A stretch of 64,000 nucleotides of DNA from an uncultured Alphaproteobacteria bacterium (GTDB lineage: Bacteria > Pseudomonadota > Alphaproteobacteria > Rs-D84), in assembly GCA_944389555.1 (NCBI GenBank), contig CALXMU010000001.1:132676-196675 (forward strand). The letters run 5' to 3'. Below are positions 41,426 through 51,150 of the stretch, in pieces. The position numbers were made by a program, and so were the translations under genes. How positions within the stretch are numbered: the first letter of the stretch is position 1; each line of letters starts with the position of its first letter. Under the pieces are notes generated by a model, which had not been told where the DNA came from, ran no database searches, and worked only from the letters and a program-made list of their open reading frames with translations.

Positions 41426-41902
41426 ATGAAGATGGAAAAAAGACCGATTTCAAGAGCCGGTTTTGACGGTTTGCTGAAAGAATTAAAAGATTTAAAAGAA
41501 GTACAAAGACCAGAAATTCTGAAAACTGTTCAATGGGCGCGTTCTTTGGGGGATTTATCAGAAAATGCAGATTATAGCGCGGCAAAAGAAAAACAGCGGC
41601 AAATTGATAAACGTATTCAATTTATTGAAGATTTTATAAATAACGCAGATGTAATTGATGTAGATAGTTTGTCTGGGGACAGAGTCGTTTTCGGTGCGCG
41701 CGTTGTCGCAGAAGATGAAGACGGTAATCGTATGCAGTGTCGCATTCTGTCTGATATAGAATCTGACGGTAAACAAGTTATTTCTTGTACTTCACCAGTA
41801 GGCAGGGCAATGATAGGGCGATGCGTTGGTGATACTTGTATTGTAAAGTTACCTGGTGGTGAAAAAGAATACGAAATTTTAGAAGTTAAATTCAAAGAAT
41901 AA
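41426..41902 (+). CDS. greA: Transcription elongation factor GreA
   Basis: GreA rescues backtracked RNA polymerase by stimulating transcript cleavage. The 158-residue product has the N-terminal coiled coil, with LGDLSENADYSAAKEKQRQIDKRI carrying the acidic tip, and the C-terminal FKBP-like domain (SPVGRAMIGRCVGD). The length is standard. mutL begins nine bases after the stop. Confidence 0.96.
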   Translation: MKMEKRPISRAGFDGLLKELKDLKEVQRPEILKTVQWARSLGDLSENADYSAAKEKQRQIDKRIQFIEDFINNADVIDVDSLSGDRVVFGARVVAEDEDGNRMQCRILSDIESDGKQVISCTSPVGRAMIGRCVGDTCIVKLPGGEKEYEILEVKFKE

Positions 41903-41910
41903 GGTAAGGT

Positions 41911-43638
41911 ATGCCGATTCGCGTTTTGCCGGATTTTTTGATAAATCAAATTGCTGCCGGTGAAGTGGTAGAAAAACCGGCTAGCGTAGTAAAAGAATTG
42001 GTCGAAAACGCTTTGGATGCTGGTGCTGATCAGATTGTTGTGGATGTGATTGACGGTGGACGTACCTTGATTTCCGTGATAGATAATGGCAGTGGTATGT
42101 CGCGGGAAGATTTAATAAACAGTGTGACAAGGCATGCCACATCAAAATTACCTTCTGATGATTTATTAAATATAAATTTTATGGGGTTTCGTGGCGAGGC
42201 TTTACCGTCAATTGCATCTGTATCGGATATGTTTATTGATACGTGTAATGGTACGGACTTAAACGGTTGGGTATTAGATTGTGAAACGGGTGAAATAAAA
42301 CCGTCTGATTGGGATTGTGGAACCAGAGTCAGAGTAAAAAATTTATTTGCGAAAACACCTGCGCGCTTAAAATTTATGCGAAGCGATAAGGCGGAATTTA
42401 TTTCTGTTTTAGAGGTAATTAAACGTTTAGCTATGGCGCGCCCAGACGTTGGTTTTACATTAAATAATAAATGGCGTTTCCCTAAAAACCAAGATATGCC
42501 TGACCGTATAGTTGACGTCATGGGGGAAGACGTACGAGGACGTATGTTAGAAGTGAACGCAAAATCTTTCTCAAATGATTCGTTGACTTTAAGTGGTTTT
42601 ATATCAGAACCGACTTTGAGACGCGCTTCTTCGGTTGACCAATATTTATTTGTAAATGGTAGACCGGTTAAGGATAAAGTATTGGTTGGGGCTTTGCGGG
42701 CCGCATATATGGATGTTATGCATGCTCGTGAATTTCCTTTATGTGCCTTGTATTTAACACTTGATCCACGAAGTGTCGATGTAAATGTGTCACCGGCAAA
42801 AACAGAAGTTCATTTTTTAGAACCTTCTCATATCAGGGCTTTTATAATAAAATCTTTAAGAGACGTTTTGGCTTGTACATTGGTAGAAAAATCACAATCT
42901 GTGTTTTCATCTGGTGCTACAAAGCCGATGCAAAATTCAATGAATTTTGTTGCAAAAGAATTTCATGTATGTGCACCTCACTATGGTCCAGACGCTGCGT
43001 TTATGTTTGAAAATGATTTAGAAAAAAGTAATCCAGAAGAAACAGAAAATCATGAAAATAATCAATCTCATGAAATGCCATTAGGTCGAGTTATAGGACA
43101 AATTGGTAATAAATACATATTGGCTCAAAGTGGTGAAAATTTAGTTGTTGTTGATCAACACGCTGCACATGAACGCATAACTTATGAACATTTGCGTACT
43201 CATACCGTGAAAGTTCAACCTTTGTTGACACCGATAGTCGTCGCTTTACGTACCGAAGATGTAGATGCTGTTTTAGCCATTGCGGATGAGATGAAAGCAT
43301 CGGGTTTACATATAGATGCTTTCGGTGAAGACGCGATAGCAATTTTTGAAAAGCCGGCAGATTGGGACTTAGATTGGGCAGATTTATTTCATGCCGTTGC
43401 CGATGAGGTCAGAGTCAATGGGCATTCGTCACAATTAAAAGAGCGATTGCACTTAAAGTTAGCAAATTATGCGTGTCATCACAGCGTTCGAGCCGGGCAA
43501 AAATTAGATATGGCTCAAATGAACGCTTTGTTGCGAGATGTTGAAAATACAAGTAGAGCAGGTGAATGTAATCACGGAAGACCCGTCTATAAAATAATCC
43601 CGTTTCAAGAGATAGATGGATGGTTTGAACGTGTCTGA
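41911..43638 (+). CDS. mutL: DNA mismatch repair protein MutL
   Basis: MutL couples mismatch recognition by MutS to strand removal. The 575-residue product has the GHKL ATPase N-terminus: ELVENALDAGAD, DNGSGM, GFRGEALPSI. A variable linker (about 330-390) rich in Asn and Glu follows. The C-terminal dimer domain contains DQHAAHERITYE and CNHGRP, the metal-binding endonuclease motifs found where no MutH exists. It should therefore nick DNA itself. It lies just behind greA. Confidence 0.96.
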   Translation: MPIRVLPDFLINQIAAGEVVEKPASVVKELVENALDAGADQIVVDVIDGGRTLISVIDNGSGMSREDLINSVTRHATSKLPSDDLLNINFMGFRGEALPSIASVSDMFIDTCNGTDLNGWVLDCETGEIKPSDWDCGTRVRVKNLFAKTPARLKFMRSDKAEFISVLEVIKRLAMARPDVGFTLNNKWRFPKNQDMPDRIVDVMGEDVRGRMLEVNAKSFSNDSLTLSGFISEPTLRRASSVDQYLFVNGRPVKDKVLVGALRAAYMDVMHAREFPLCALYLTLDPRSVDVNVSPAKTEVHFLEPSHIRAFIIKSLRDVLACTLVEKSQSVFSSGATKPMQNSMNFVAKEFHVCAPHYGPDAAFMFENDLEKSNPEETENHENNQSHEMPLGRVIGQIGNKYILAQSGENLVVVDQHAAHERITYEHLRTHTVKVQPLLTPIVVALRTEDVDAVLAIADEMKASGLHIDAFGEDAIAIFEKPADWDLDWADLFHAVADEVRVNGHSSQLKERLHLKLANYACHHSVRAGQKLDMAQMNALLRDVENTSRAGECNHGRPVYKIIPFQEIDGWFERV

Positions 43639-43730
43639 CTTTTCGGGTTTTGTAAACTATTTTTCTTTACATAATCGGCTTTTTTTACTATTCTGAACCC
43701 ATAAAATATATATTTAGAAGGAGAATAATT

Positions 43731-44039
43731 ATGGAAGAAACAACAGCAGTCGTAGAAACAGCCACTAGTGCCGCGACAACAACTGCAAATGATTGGTGGG
43801 GTATGTTGCTGTATTGCCTTATAATTTTTGCAATAATCTACATATTTATGGTTCGACCAAATAAAAAACGTATGGCCGAATATCAAAAAATGTTGGATTC
43901 TTTAAAAGTTGGAAATCGTGTTTTAGCTGCAGGAATTTACGGTACAATTAAAAAGATAAACGAAAAATCAATAGAAATGGAAATTGCAGACGGCGTCGTT
44001 ATTGAAGTAAATAAAGGTGCTATTGCAAACGTTGAATAG
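43731..44039 (+). CDS. yajC: Preprotein translocase subunit YajC
   Basis: YajC is the small single-span partner of SecDF. The 102-residue product has one transmembrane helix (about 22-43, WWGMLLYCLIIFAIIYIFMV), the signature RPNKKRMAEYQKML and a C-terminal KOW-like beta region (VLAAGIYGTIKKI). An AAGGAGAA ribosome site precedes it. secD follows ten bases downstream. Confidence 0.95.
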   Translation: MEETTAVVETATSAATTTANDWWGMLLYCLIIFAIIYIFMVRPNKKRMAEYQKMLDSLKVGNRVLAAGIYGTIKKINEKSIEMEIADGVVIEVNKGAIANVE

Positions 44040-44048
44040 GGGTAAGGT

Positions 44049-45608
44049 ATGTTTAAAAAACTGGCAATAATTTTTGTCGCGGTATTTGGTGTGTTGCTGG
44101 CGGTGCCGACGATTGCACCTAGTTTGGCGCCATATTTTCCGTCTTGGATTCAACCAATTCCGCTGGGGTTGGATTTGAAGGGCGGTGCACAACTTTTATT
44201 AGAAGTTGATACTGACGCTATGATGAAAGATAAAACAGCGCAGCTTTATGAAGATGCACGTAGTGCTTTGATTGATCGCGATAATGGCGTAATTAGATTT
44301 TCTAATATGCGTAATAGTGATGGTGTAGTATCCCTTGTCGTTCGTGATGACGACGATGTTTCAAAGGCTCGCGGAAGATTGAAAAGTGAATTTGGTGATG
44401 CTATAGATATTTCTGTTGAAGGTCGAACGGTATCTTTGACGTATTCGCAAAAAGCAAAAGATGAAATGCTTCAAGATGCCTTGTCTCGTAGCATAGAGAT
44501 TGTTCGTCGTCGTATTGATGCGTTGGGTACGAAAGAACCTTCTATTCAAAGTCAGGGTGGAAAATATATTCTGGTTCAATTACCGGGTGTTGATAATCCT
44601 GAACGCATAAAAGATTTAATCGGTCAAACGGCCAAAATGACTTTCCATTTGGTAAATGAAGATATAACGCAAGAACAACTTGCGTCAGGTCGTGCTCCAA
44701 AGGGTACAGAATTTTTACCTTTGATGGAGGCACCAGATCAATTGATCCCTGTGTATTCTCGTGTGGAAGTATCAGGTGAGTCATTAAAAGATTCTCAGGC
44801 AGATTTTGATCAAAATAATATGCCTGTAGTAACTACTGTATTTGATTCTGGTGGGGCACGTAAATTTGCACGTTTAACGACAGAGCACGTAAACGAACGT
44901 TTCGCAATAGTTTTAGATGATATGGTTCTTTCTGCACCGACTATTCGTGAACCTATACCTGGTGGGCGTGGGCAAATTTCTGGTGGCTTTACTTTACAAG
45001 GTGCAAAAGATTTGGCTGTGTTATTGCGTAGTGGTGCCTTGCCGGCTCCGTTGCAGGTAATTGAAGAACGCACAGTCGGTGCAGGTTTGGGGGCGGATAC
45101 AATTGCGTCCGGTAAAATCGCATCTTTAGTCGGTATGATTTTCATTATGATATTTATGATTGTTTGCTATCGCGGTTTCGGCGTTATCGCAAGTTTCGTT
45201 TTAGTAATCAATCTGGCTATGATAATTGGAATATCTGCTTTGTTGGGGGCAACATTAACCTTGCCAGGTATTGCCGGTATCGTATTGACTTTGGGTATGG
45301 CAGTGGACGCAAATATATTGCCGTTTGAACGAATTCGTGATGAAATTCGGGCAGGAGCTACGCCTTTGCGTGCGGTTGAGGCCGGTTTCCATCGCTCTAT
45401 GAAAGCGGTATTAGACGGAAATTTGACGAATTTGATTTGTTCGTTGGTCCTTTTCCAGTTTGGCGCAGGACCCATTCGTGGTTTCGCTGTGACTTTATCA
45501 GTCGGTGTTTTAACAACTTTGTTTACTTGCGTATCTTTATCAAAAGTAATCATCGATTGGTATATGAACGGTAAAAATAAAAAAATTGGTTATGTAAGAA
45601 GTAAGTAA
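44049..45608 (+). CDS. secD: Protein translocase subunit SecD
   Basis: SecD uses the proton-motive force to pull preproteins across the membrane. The 519-residue product has an N-terminal transmembrane helix, the family motif LGLDLKGGAQLLLEVD, the large periplasmic P1 domain and five C-terminal helices. The motif LTLGMAVDANILPFERIRDE is conserved, although the usual VLIFER is ILPFER here. The gene order yajC-secD-secF is standard. Confidence 0.96.
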   Translation: MFKKLAIIFVAVFGVLLAVPTIAPSLAPYFPSWIQPIPLGLDLKGGAQLLLEVDTDAMMKDKTAQLYEDARSALIDRDNGVIRFSNMRNSDGVVSLVVRDDDDVSKARGRLKSEFGDAIDISVEGRTVSLTYSQKAKDEMLQDALSRSIEIVRRRIDALGTKEPSIQSQGGKYILVQLPGVDNPERIKDLIGQTAKMTFHLVNEDITQEQLASGRAPKGTEFLPLMEAPDQLIPVYSRVEVSGESLKDSQADFDQNNMPVVTTVFDSGGARKFARLTTEHVNERFAIVLDDMVLSAPTIREPIPGGRGQISGGFTLQGAKDLAVLLRSGALPAPLQVIEERTVGAGLGADTIASGKIASLVGMIFIMIFMIVCYRGFGVIASFVLVINLAMIIGISALLGATLTLPGIAGIVLTLGMAVDANILPFERIRDEIRAGATPLRAVEAGFHRSMKAVLDGNLTNLICSLVLFQFGAGPIRGFAVTLSVGVLTTLFTCVSLSKVIIDWYMNGKNKKIGYVRSK

Positions 45609-45618
45609 GGGGTAATCA

Positions 45619-46485
45619 ATGAAATTAAAGTTTATGAAATATCGTAAGTTATCGTATTGGGTTGCGGCAGCTTTGGTGGGATTGTCTATATTGTCTTTGT
45701 GTGTAAAGGGTTTGAATTACGGTATTGATTTTGCGGGTGGTATATCAATGGAGGTCACGCCAGTGGCGGCAGATTATACCATTGATAAAATGCGCTCTGA
45801 TTTGGCGCAGTTTAACCCTGAGTTACAATCGGTTGGAAATAGTGGCGCTATATTAGTTCGCGTAGGTTTACATAAAGGCGCAACAGATGCAGAACAAAAT
45901 CAACGGGTTACCGAAATTAAAAATATTTTAGGTAACAAAGTTGAATATTCCCAGGTTCAAATTGTTGGGCCTAAAATTGGGGGTGAACTAGTTCGTGGTG
46001 GTATTCTGGCTGTATTGTTCTCGTTTATATTGATGTCTGTTTATGTATGGGTACGGTATCGCGGAGGTTATGCTATCGGTTCGTTTGTATCGCTTTGCTT
46101 GGACTTCATAATAATGTTCGGTTTCTTCTCTATTACTGGATTAGAATTTAATCAGACCGCAATTGCAGTTATATTGATGGGGGTTGGGTATTCTATCAAT
46201 GATAAGGTCGTAAACTATGATAGAATTGAAGAAAATATAAAAATGTATCATAAGATGCCAATGGACGATTTAATAGATTTATCCGTTAATGAAATGATGC
46301 GTAGAACCATTATGACAGGGTTGTCTACAATTTTAGCTATGGTCGCATTGTATTTATTTGGCGGTTCTATGTTACGTGAATTTGCAATTGCTATGACGTT
46401 CGCCGTCGTTATGGGAACTTTTACAAGTATTTATATTTCAAATGTAATCTTGTATCACTTCAATTTGCGTGACGATACAAAATAA
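45619..46485 (+). CDS. secF: Protein translocase subunit SecF
   Basis: SecF is the partner of SecD in the export motor. The 288-residue product has the opening motif GLNYGIDFAGGISMEV, a short periplasmic domain and five further helices. The conserved GVGYSINDKVVNYDRIEEN stretch corresponds to the usual YSLNDTIVVFDRIREN; the common VVFDR reads VVNYDR. The last gene of the translocase set is followed by an S41-type gene 38 bases on, which may be co-transcribed. Confidence 0.95.
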   Translation: MKLKFMKYRKLSYWVAAALVGLSILSLCVKGLNYGIDFAGGISMEVTPVAADYTIDKMRSDLAQFNPELQSVGNSGAILVRVGLHKGATDAEQNQRVTEIKNILGNKVEYSQVQIVGPKIGGELVRGGILAVLFSFILMSVYVWVRYRGGYAIGSFVSLCLDFIIMFGFFSITGLEFNQTAIAVILMGVGYSINDKVVNYDRIEENIKMYHKMPMDDLIDLSVNEMMRRTIMTGLSTILAMVALYLFGGSMLREFAIAMTFAVVMGTFTSIYISNVILYHFNLRDDTK

Positions 46486-46523
46486 GAAATGTTACTGCAG
46501 TAACCAAGGGGAGGGGATTATAT

Positions 46524-48029
46524 ATGAGAATAATAAAACTATTTTTACTTACCTTTTTTACCTTGGTTACCGTACCGTGCCATGCCGAAAGTTTGTTCTT
46601 TGAAGATGAACCTGTTCAAGACGGATTAAATGTTTTTGATGTATCCGCAACTTTTGCTGATATATATGAAAAACTAGATACTGTAAAGTGGGGCGGAAAA
46701 AATATAAATGTTGCGATTGAAAGTTTAGAGAAATTAAATTCAGATGCACATATTGCCGCAACAGATGAAAGAGTCGTTCTTGTCTGGAAAGACGCCATAA
46801 TTGCTAATTATCCTCGACCGGCGGCGGGTGATTGGAACGGGTTTGGGGAAATAACAACAGCTTTAGTATTAAAACTTCGCGCAAATGACCCTGTTTTACA
46901 TAGAGCTTCGACTAGCGAAATGTATCAATTGGTTGTGGATAGCTTGATGCGCGGCATTGATGAAAATGGTCGCTATATATATTCAAGAGCAGCAGAAATT
47001 ACAGAAGACGGTCGAATATTGACAAGCGTGGGTTTAGAAGGTGCGCGTGATGAACGTGGAAATTATAGAGTTACCGGAATCTACAAAGACTCGCCAGCTG
47101 ATACAGCAGGTATTCGTGAAGGAGATTTAATTGTAGCCATAAACGGTCAAAATGTTTCAGATATGTCTGATGTAGATTTGTCCTCAGAAATGTCTGGTTT
47201 TAATTCAGGAACGTCTAAAATAAAATTATTATCACCAAGCGGCGAAAAAGATGTTGTATTACGCCGTGCTACAATAATTTTAGCTGACGCGGATGTCGTT
47301 CATAGAAGCGATTCGGAAACAGGCGGAATCTTAGAAATTGTTGTTCATAAGATATCTGATAATACTGCAGCAATAGTAAATGAGGCTTTGGCTAAATACC
47401 CAGATGTATCAGGTATCATTCTAGATTTACGTGCTTCGACTGGAGACGATGAACGCGCCGCTGCGAAATTGACGGGTTTGTTTATCGGTGCAAAACCTGT
47501 AATGCGCATCGTAGAAACCGCAAAAGAAGAGGTCGAGGTTATACCAGGTGGTGCTGCTGTTACAGATGTACCAGTTGTTGTTTTAATGTCTAATATGACC
47601 CGTGGTACCGCTGAAGCGGTTGTTGCGGCGTTCTATGAAAATGAACGTGGGGTTTTGGTTGGAACACCTACTGCCGGCAGCGCTCGAATCGCTACTCGTA
47701 TAAATTTAGAAAATGGCGGTGCTCTGGAATTATTAAATAAAGCCATAAAAACCGGTAAAGGGAGAGTAATTGACGGACGTGGTATTTTTCCTATAGTATG
47801 TTTATCTAATATAAGATCTTCTAATCAGCAAAATGCGTTTTTCTTAAATGTTATAAATAATGATTTTAACGCCCAAGATTTTAATCGTGATGAAAATGTC
47901 GATCCCGAATCTGTAAGACGAGGATGTCCGACAATAACTAGCGGTGCTGATGAAGATGCTTTGTCTGCTGCTGTCGCGGCTAAAATATTAACCGATAAGA
48001 AGGTTTATAATAAATTGGTTGCAGAATAA
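46524..48029 (+). CDS. S41-type (CtpA-like) protein lacking catalytic residues
   Basis: The 501-residue product has a signal peptide (ends about residue 21, CHAES) and a PDZ domain (about 165-240, VTGIYKDSPADTAGIREGDLIVAINGQ). An S41 C-terminal-processing-peptidase fold follows (about 245-425). In active enzymes the nucleophile lies in a [ST]-A-S-A-S-E motif; the aligned stretch here is TRGTAE, with G361 at the nucleophile position. The general-base lysine of PT-x-GKG is replaced by S386 in PTAGSA, and the NPGG turn reads STGD. The scaffold motif IDGRGIFPI remains. It should be a periplasmic non-catalytic scaffold or binding protein following secDF. The fold is well supported; inactivity is inferred from alignment by eye. 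Confidence 0.8.
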   Translation: MRIIKLFLLTFFTLVTVPCHAESLFFEDEPVQDGLNVFDVSATFADIYEKLDTVKWGGKNINVAIESLEKLNSDAHIAATDERVVLVWKDAIIANYPRPAAGDWNGFGEITTALVLKLRANDPVLHRASTSEMYQLVVDSLMRGIDENGRYIYSRAAEITEDGRILTSVGLEGARDERGNYRVTGIYKDSPADTAGIREGDLIVAINGQNVSDMSDVDLSSEMSGFNSGTSKIKLLSPSGEKDVVLRRATIILADADVVHRSDSETGGILEIVVHKISDNTAAIVNEALAKYPDVSGIILDLRASTGDDERAAAKLTGLFIGAKPVMRIVETAKEEVEVIPGGAAVTDVPVVVLMSNMTRGTAEAVVAAFYENERGVLVGTPTAGSARIATRINLENGGALELLNKAIKTGKGRVIDGRGIFPIVCLSNIRSSNQQNAFFLNVINNDFNAQDFNRDENVDPESVRRGCPTITSGADEDALSAAVAAKILTDKKVYNKLVAE

Positions 48030-48050
48030 TAAGTACTAAATGAGGAAGTT

Positions 48051-48749
48051 ATGTTTTTAACAAAGGATAATAAAATTAAATGGAATTGGTTAAAATGGGG
48101 AACCTGCATAACAGCGGTACTGGTTATATCTGGAATTTTATGGTTTGATAAACCTTTATATTTATTTTTACGTAATTTTGATTGCGGTTTGTGGCGGGTG
48201 TTCAACGTAGTTTTTGACGCAAAAATGTGGATTATAGTTGCCGCAGTAGTTTTGCTTGTGTTTTATATAAAAAAGATAATTAAGGTAAAACCGCGTTTCA
48301 GAAATGAAAAAAATAAATTTAGCTTGATTGTATTCGGACGTGATTTTATCGCTAAAACGCATAATAGTTATGCTTTCTTTGTATTGGCATCTGTTTTAGC
48401 GGCAAGCGTTGTAGGTAAAATTCTAAAAATTGTAATAGGGCGTATGCGTCCAGTGTTTTTTGAGGCTTTGGATAAAACTGGTTTTGTGCCGTTTTCAACA
48501 GATTGGGCATTTAATTCTATGCCGTCAGGGCATACTTTCGCGTCTTTTGCAGGTTTGATTATGTTAGGTTTATTGGCGCCAAGAATTAAATGGGTTACTT
48601 GGACTTTGGCCATAATAATCGGAATTTCTCGGGTTTGCATCGGCGCGCATTGGCCGTCAGACGTCATTTTTGGAGCCTTTATAGGTATGGTCGCCGCTGA
48701 TTTAGTAAAGGCTGGCTTAAAATATTATGGCACAGAATTTACAAAATAA
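48051..48749 (+). CDS. PAP2-family membrane phosphatase
   Basis: This integral-membrane lipid phosphatase has the three family motifs: KIVIGRMRP (K-x6-RP), PSGH, and SRVCIGAHWPSD (SR-x5-H-x3-D). The 232-residue product has about five to six transmembrane helices. Family members dephosphorylate undecaprenyl pyrophosphate, phosphatidylglycerol phosphate or lipid A (LpxE); the sequence alone does not say which. It begins 21 bases after the S41-type gene. Confidence 0.88.
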   Translation: MFLTKDNKIKWNWLKWGTCITAVLVISGILWFDKPLYLFLRNFDCGLWRVFNVVFDAKMWIIVAAVVLLVFYIKKIIKVKPRFRNEKNKFSLIVFGRDFIAKTHNSYAFFVLASVLAASVVGKILKIVIGRMRPVFFEALDKTGFVPFSTDWAFNSMPSGHTFASFAGLIMLGLLAPRIKWVTWTLAIIIGISRVCIGAHWPSDVIFGAFIGMVAADLVKAGLKYYGTEFTK

Positions 48750-48804
48750 TAAAATTTATCTTAAATCCTAACATTTTTGTCTTTTTTATGATAAAATGCG
48801 GGGT

Positions 48805-51051
48805 ATGGCAAGAAAGTTTAATTTTTTTCCAGAAAGCGTTTCTAATGCGTTAAAGAATTTATTAAAACGTTCCGCTGGGGCGCTTTTATTGGCGCTTGGT
48901 TTGTGGGCATTGTTTTCGTTAATTTTCTTTGACCCGTATCTTAATGGTTTTGCGGCTGCCAGTACGTTTGGTGAACAATCTTTAATGGGGCAGGTGGTCG
49001 GGTTCATAAGATATGGTGTCGGGTATGTACCTGCATTGTTTTTCATATTATGTGTCGCTCGGTGGGGGTTGACTTGGTTAGCCGGTTGGGAAGAAGATGG
49101 GGCGCCAGAATATAATTTCTTACGTTGCTTTGTCATTGTATGTACAGGTGCGATTGGTTTTGGGTTGATTATGCCGTCATCTACTTTTGGTGGAATGCTT
49201 GGTTATATCGCAGCATCGGATATTACAAGTTTGCTTGGAAGATGGGGAATCATAATTGGTATTGCAGCAATCGCTGTATTCTTGTTAATGGGTGCCTTGA
49301 TACTTCATATAAAATGGGTGCATATTAAAAGTGCTTTTCAGATTATTTGGAAAGGCATTCGTTGGTTGTTATCTATATTCCATTTAATACCGGCCAGTGC
49401 TGCGGAAGACGAAGAAATTGAGGAAGACGATTCTGAAGAATATGAAGAAGAGGAAGACGCTGCGGAAGAAGAGGAAGAAAATAAACCTGCTCGTCGTCGT
49501 GCACGTTTAGTAAAACGGACAGCAAAATCTAAGAAAGTTCTTGCAGGTGAATATGAATTGCCTGATCCTGCTTTCTTAGAAAGGTCTAATTTCGGTAAAA
49601 ATATTGTTACCCCAGAATTAAAGCGTAACGCCGCTGCGATGGAGGTACATTTCGCAGAATATGGTGTAAAAGGAAAGGTTGTCGGCATTCGTCCTGGACC
49701 GATTGTTACTTTATATGAGTTTATGCCAGAAAGTGGGGTGCGTATGGCAGACGTTAGTAAAACCGTAAAAGATATGACCCGCGCTATGGCAACGGAAAAT
49801 ATCCGTATTGCTCATATTCCAAGTACTCAGTTAATCGGCGTAGAAATGGTAAATATTACGCGTCAAACGGTCAGATTCCAGTCATTGGTAGATAACGATA
49901 CGTTTATAAACTCTAAGTATAAAATACCTTTGGCGTTGGGTGTAGACATTGGTGGTAATCCAATGTATTACGATTTGGCAAAAATGCCGCATATGTTAAT
50001 AGCGGGGCGTACAGGTTCTGGTAAGTCTGTATTCGTTCAGTCAATAATTATGTCGATAGTTTATCACTTTACGCCCGATAAATGTAAATTGATAATAATT
50101 GACCCTAAAGGGGTAGATTTTGGGTTCTGGGACGACATTCCTCATTTGATAACTCCGATAGTAAAATTGGACGCGGCTGCGGCTGTAAATGCATTAAAAT
50201 GGGCGGTACGTGAAATGGAAGAACGGTATAAACAACTTCAAGTTTTGAACGCGCGCAATATAGAAAGCTATAATGAGATAGCCGCAAAAAAACGAGAAAG
50301 TGGTGAAAAAGTTACTCGTCAAGTTGCAGTAGGAACAGATGAAGAAACTGGGGAATTACTGTTTGAAACGCAGGAAGTTGATTTATCTGACATGCCGTAT
50401 ATTGTGATAATTATTGATGAGGTTGCGGACTTGATGAGTTTGGCTCGTAAAGAGGTAGAGGCTTGCGTACAGCGTATTGCTCAGAAAGCACGTGCGGCGG
50501 GTATTCATCTGGTCATGGCGACTCAGCGTCCTGATGCAACAACGATTACCGGCGTCATTAAAGCTAACTTCCCGACTCGTGTATCGTTCCAAGCGCGTAG
50601 CGTAATTGATTCTATGACAACGCTTGGTGAAAAAGGTGCGGAACAGTTACTTGCTTGTGGTGATATGTTATTTAGTGAGGCGGGACGTGTACCTGTACGT
50701 ATACATGGGGCCTTTATATCTGATGAAGAAATGAATCGAGTAGGTGATTTCTTACGTGCAGAGGGAGAACCAGAGTATGCGGCAGGCGTAACAGACGGGG
50801 AGGTCGGTGAAGAGGTCGGCGCTGGCACAATACCAGGAATGCCTGCGGCTGCATCAACCAAAGCAGATAAAGACGCTGATTTATATACTCAAGCAAAGGA
50901 ATATGTGTTGCGAGATAAAAAACCAACTATTTCATATATACAGCGTAGACTTGGCATTGGATACAATAAAGCCGCAGGTTTTATGGAACGTATGGAGCAG
51001 GAAGGTATAGTTAGTCCGCCTGACGCAAATAATAAACGACATATTTTATAG
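48805..51051 (+). CDS. ftsK: DNA translocase FtsK
   Basis: FtsK pumps DNA through the closing septum and activates XerCD at dif. The product has four N-terminal transmembrane helices (about 20-175) and a short acidic linker of nearly pure Glu/Asp followed by a basic patch. The motor domain has Walker A AGRTGSGKS and Walker B YIVIIIDEVADLM. The C-terminal winged-helix gamma domain contains ISYIQRRLGIGYNKAAGFMERME. ATG 48805 is preferred to 48796 because a GATAAAAT minus-ten box covers the first ATG, which points to a leaderless message. At about 748 residues it is a short FtsK. Confidence 0.95.
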   Translation: MARKFNFFPESVSNALKNLLKRSAGALLLALGLWALFSLIFFDPYLNGFAAASTFGEQSLMGQVVGFIRYGVGYVPALFFILCVARWGLTWLAGWEEDGAPEYNFLRCFVIVCTGAIGFGLIMPSSTFGGMLGYIAASDITSLLGRWGIIIGIAAIAVFLLMGALILHIKWVHIKSAFQIIWKGIRWLLSIFHLIPASAAEDEEIEEDDSEEYEEEEDAAEEEEENKPARRRARLVKRTAKSKKVLAGEYELPDPAFLERSNFGKNIVTPELKRNAAAMEVHFAEYGVKGKVVGIRPGPIVTLYEFMPESGVRMADVSKTVKDMTRAMATENIRIAHIPSTQLIGVEMVNITRQTVRFQSLVDNDTFINSKYKIPLALGVDIGGNPMYYDLAKMPHMLIAGRTGSGKSVFVQSIIMSIVYHFTPDKCKLIIIDPKGVDFGFWDDIPHLITPIVKLDAAAAVNALKWAVREMEERYKQLQVLNARNIESYNEIAAKKRESGEKVTRQVAVGTDEETGELLFETQEVDLSDMPYIVIIIDEVADLMSLARKEVEACVQRIAQKARAAGIHLVMATQRPDATTITGVIKANFPTRVSFQARSVIDSMTTLGEKGAEQLLACGDMLFSEAGRVPVRIHGAFISDEEMNRVGDFLRAEGEPEYAAGVTDGEVGEEVGAGTIPGMPAAASTKADKDADLYTQAKEYVLRDKKPTISYIQRRLGIGYNKAAGFMERMEQEGIVSPPDANNKRHIL

Positions 51052-51078
51052 GAAAATCGCCGTATGGCGGTTTTCTTT
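51052..51078 (+). terminator. Terminator after ftsK
   Basis: GAAAATCGCC pairs with GGCGGTTTTC (one T-G pair) around a four-base loop, followed by TTTTG. Confidence 0.78.
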
Positions 51079-51150
51079 TGCTTTGGCGTTTTAATTCTTT
51101 TGTGATTGTACTTTTTGTGGTATAATTTTTATAAAAAGGAGAACATTATA

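Noticed and set aside
41334-41585. N-terminal extension of lptG
   Set aside because: It overlaps the divergent greA gene and adds sequence unlike LptG; the family start is at 41333.
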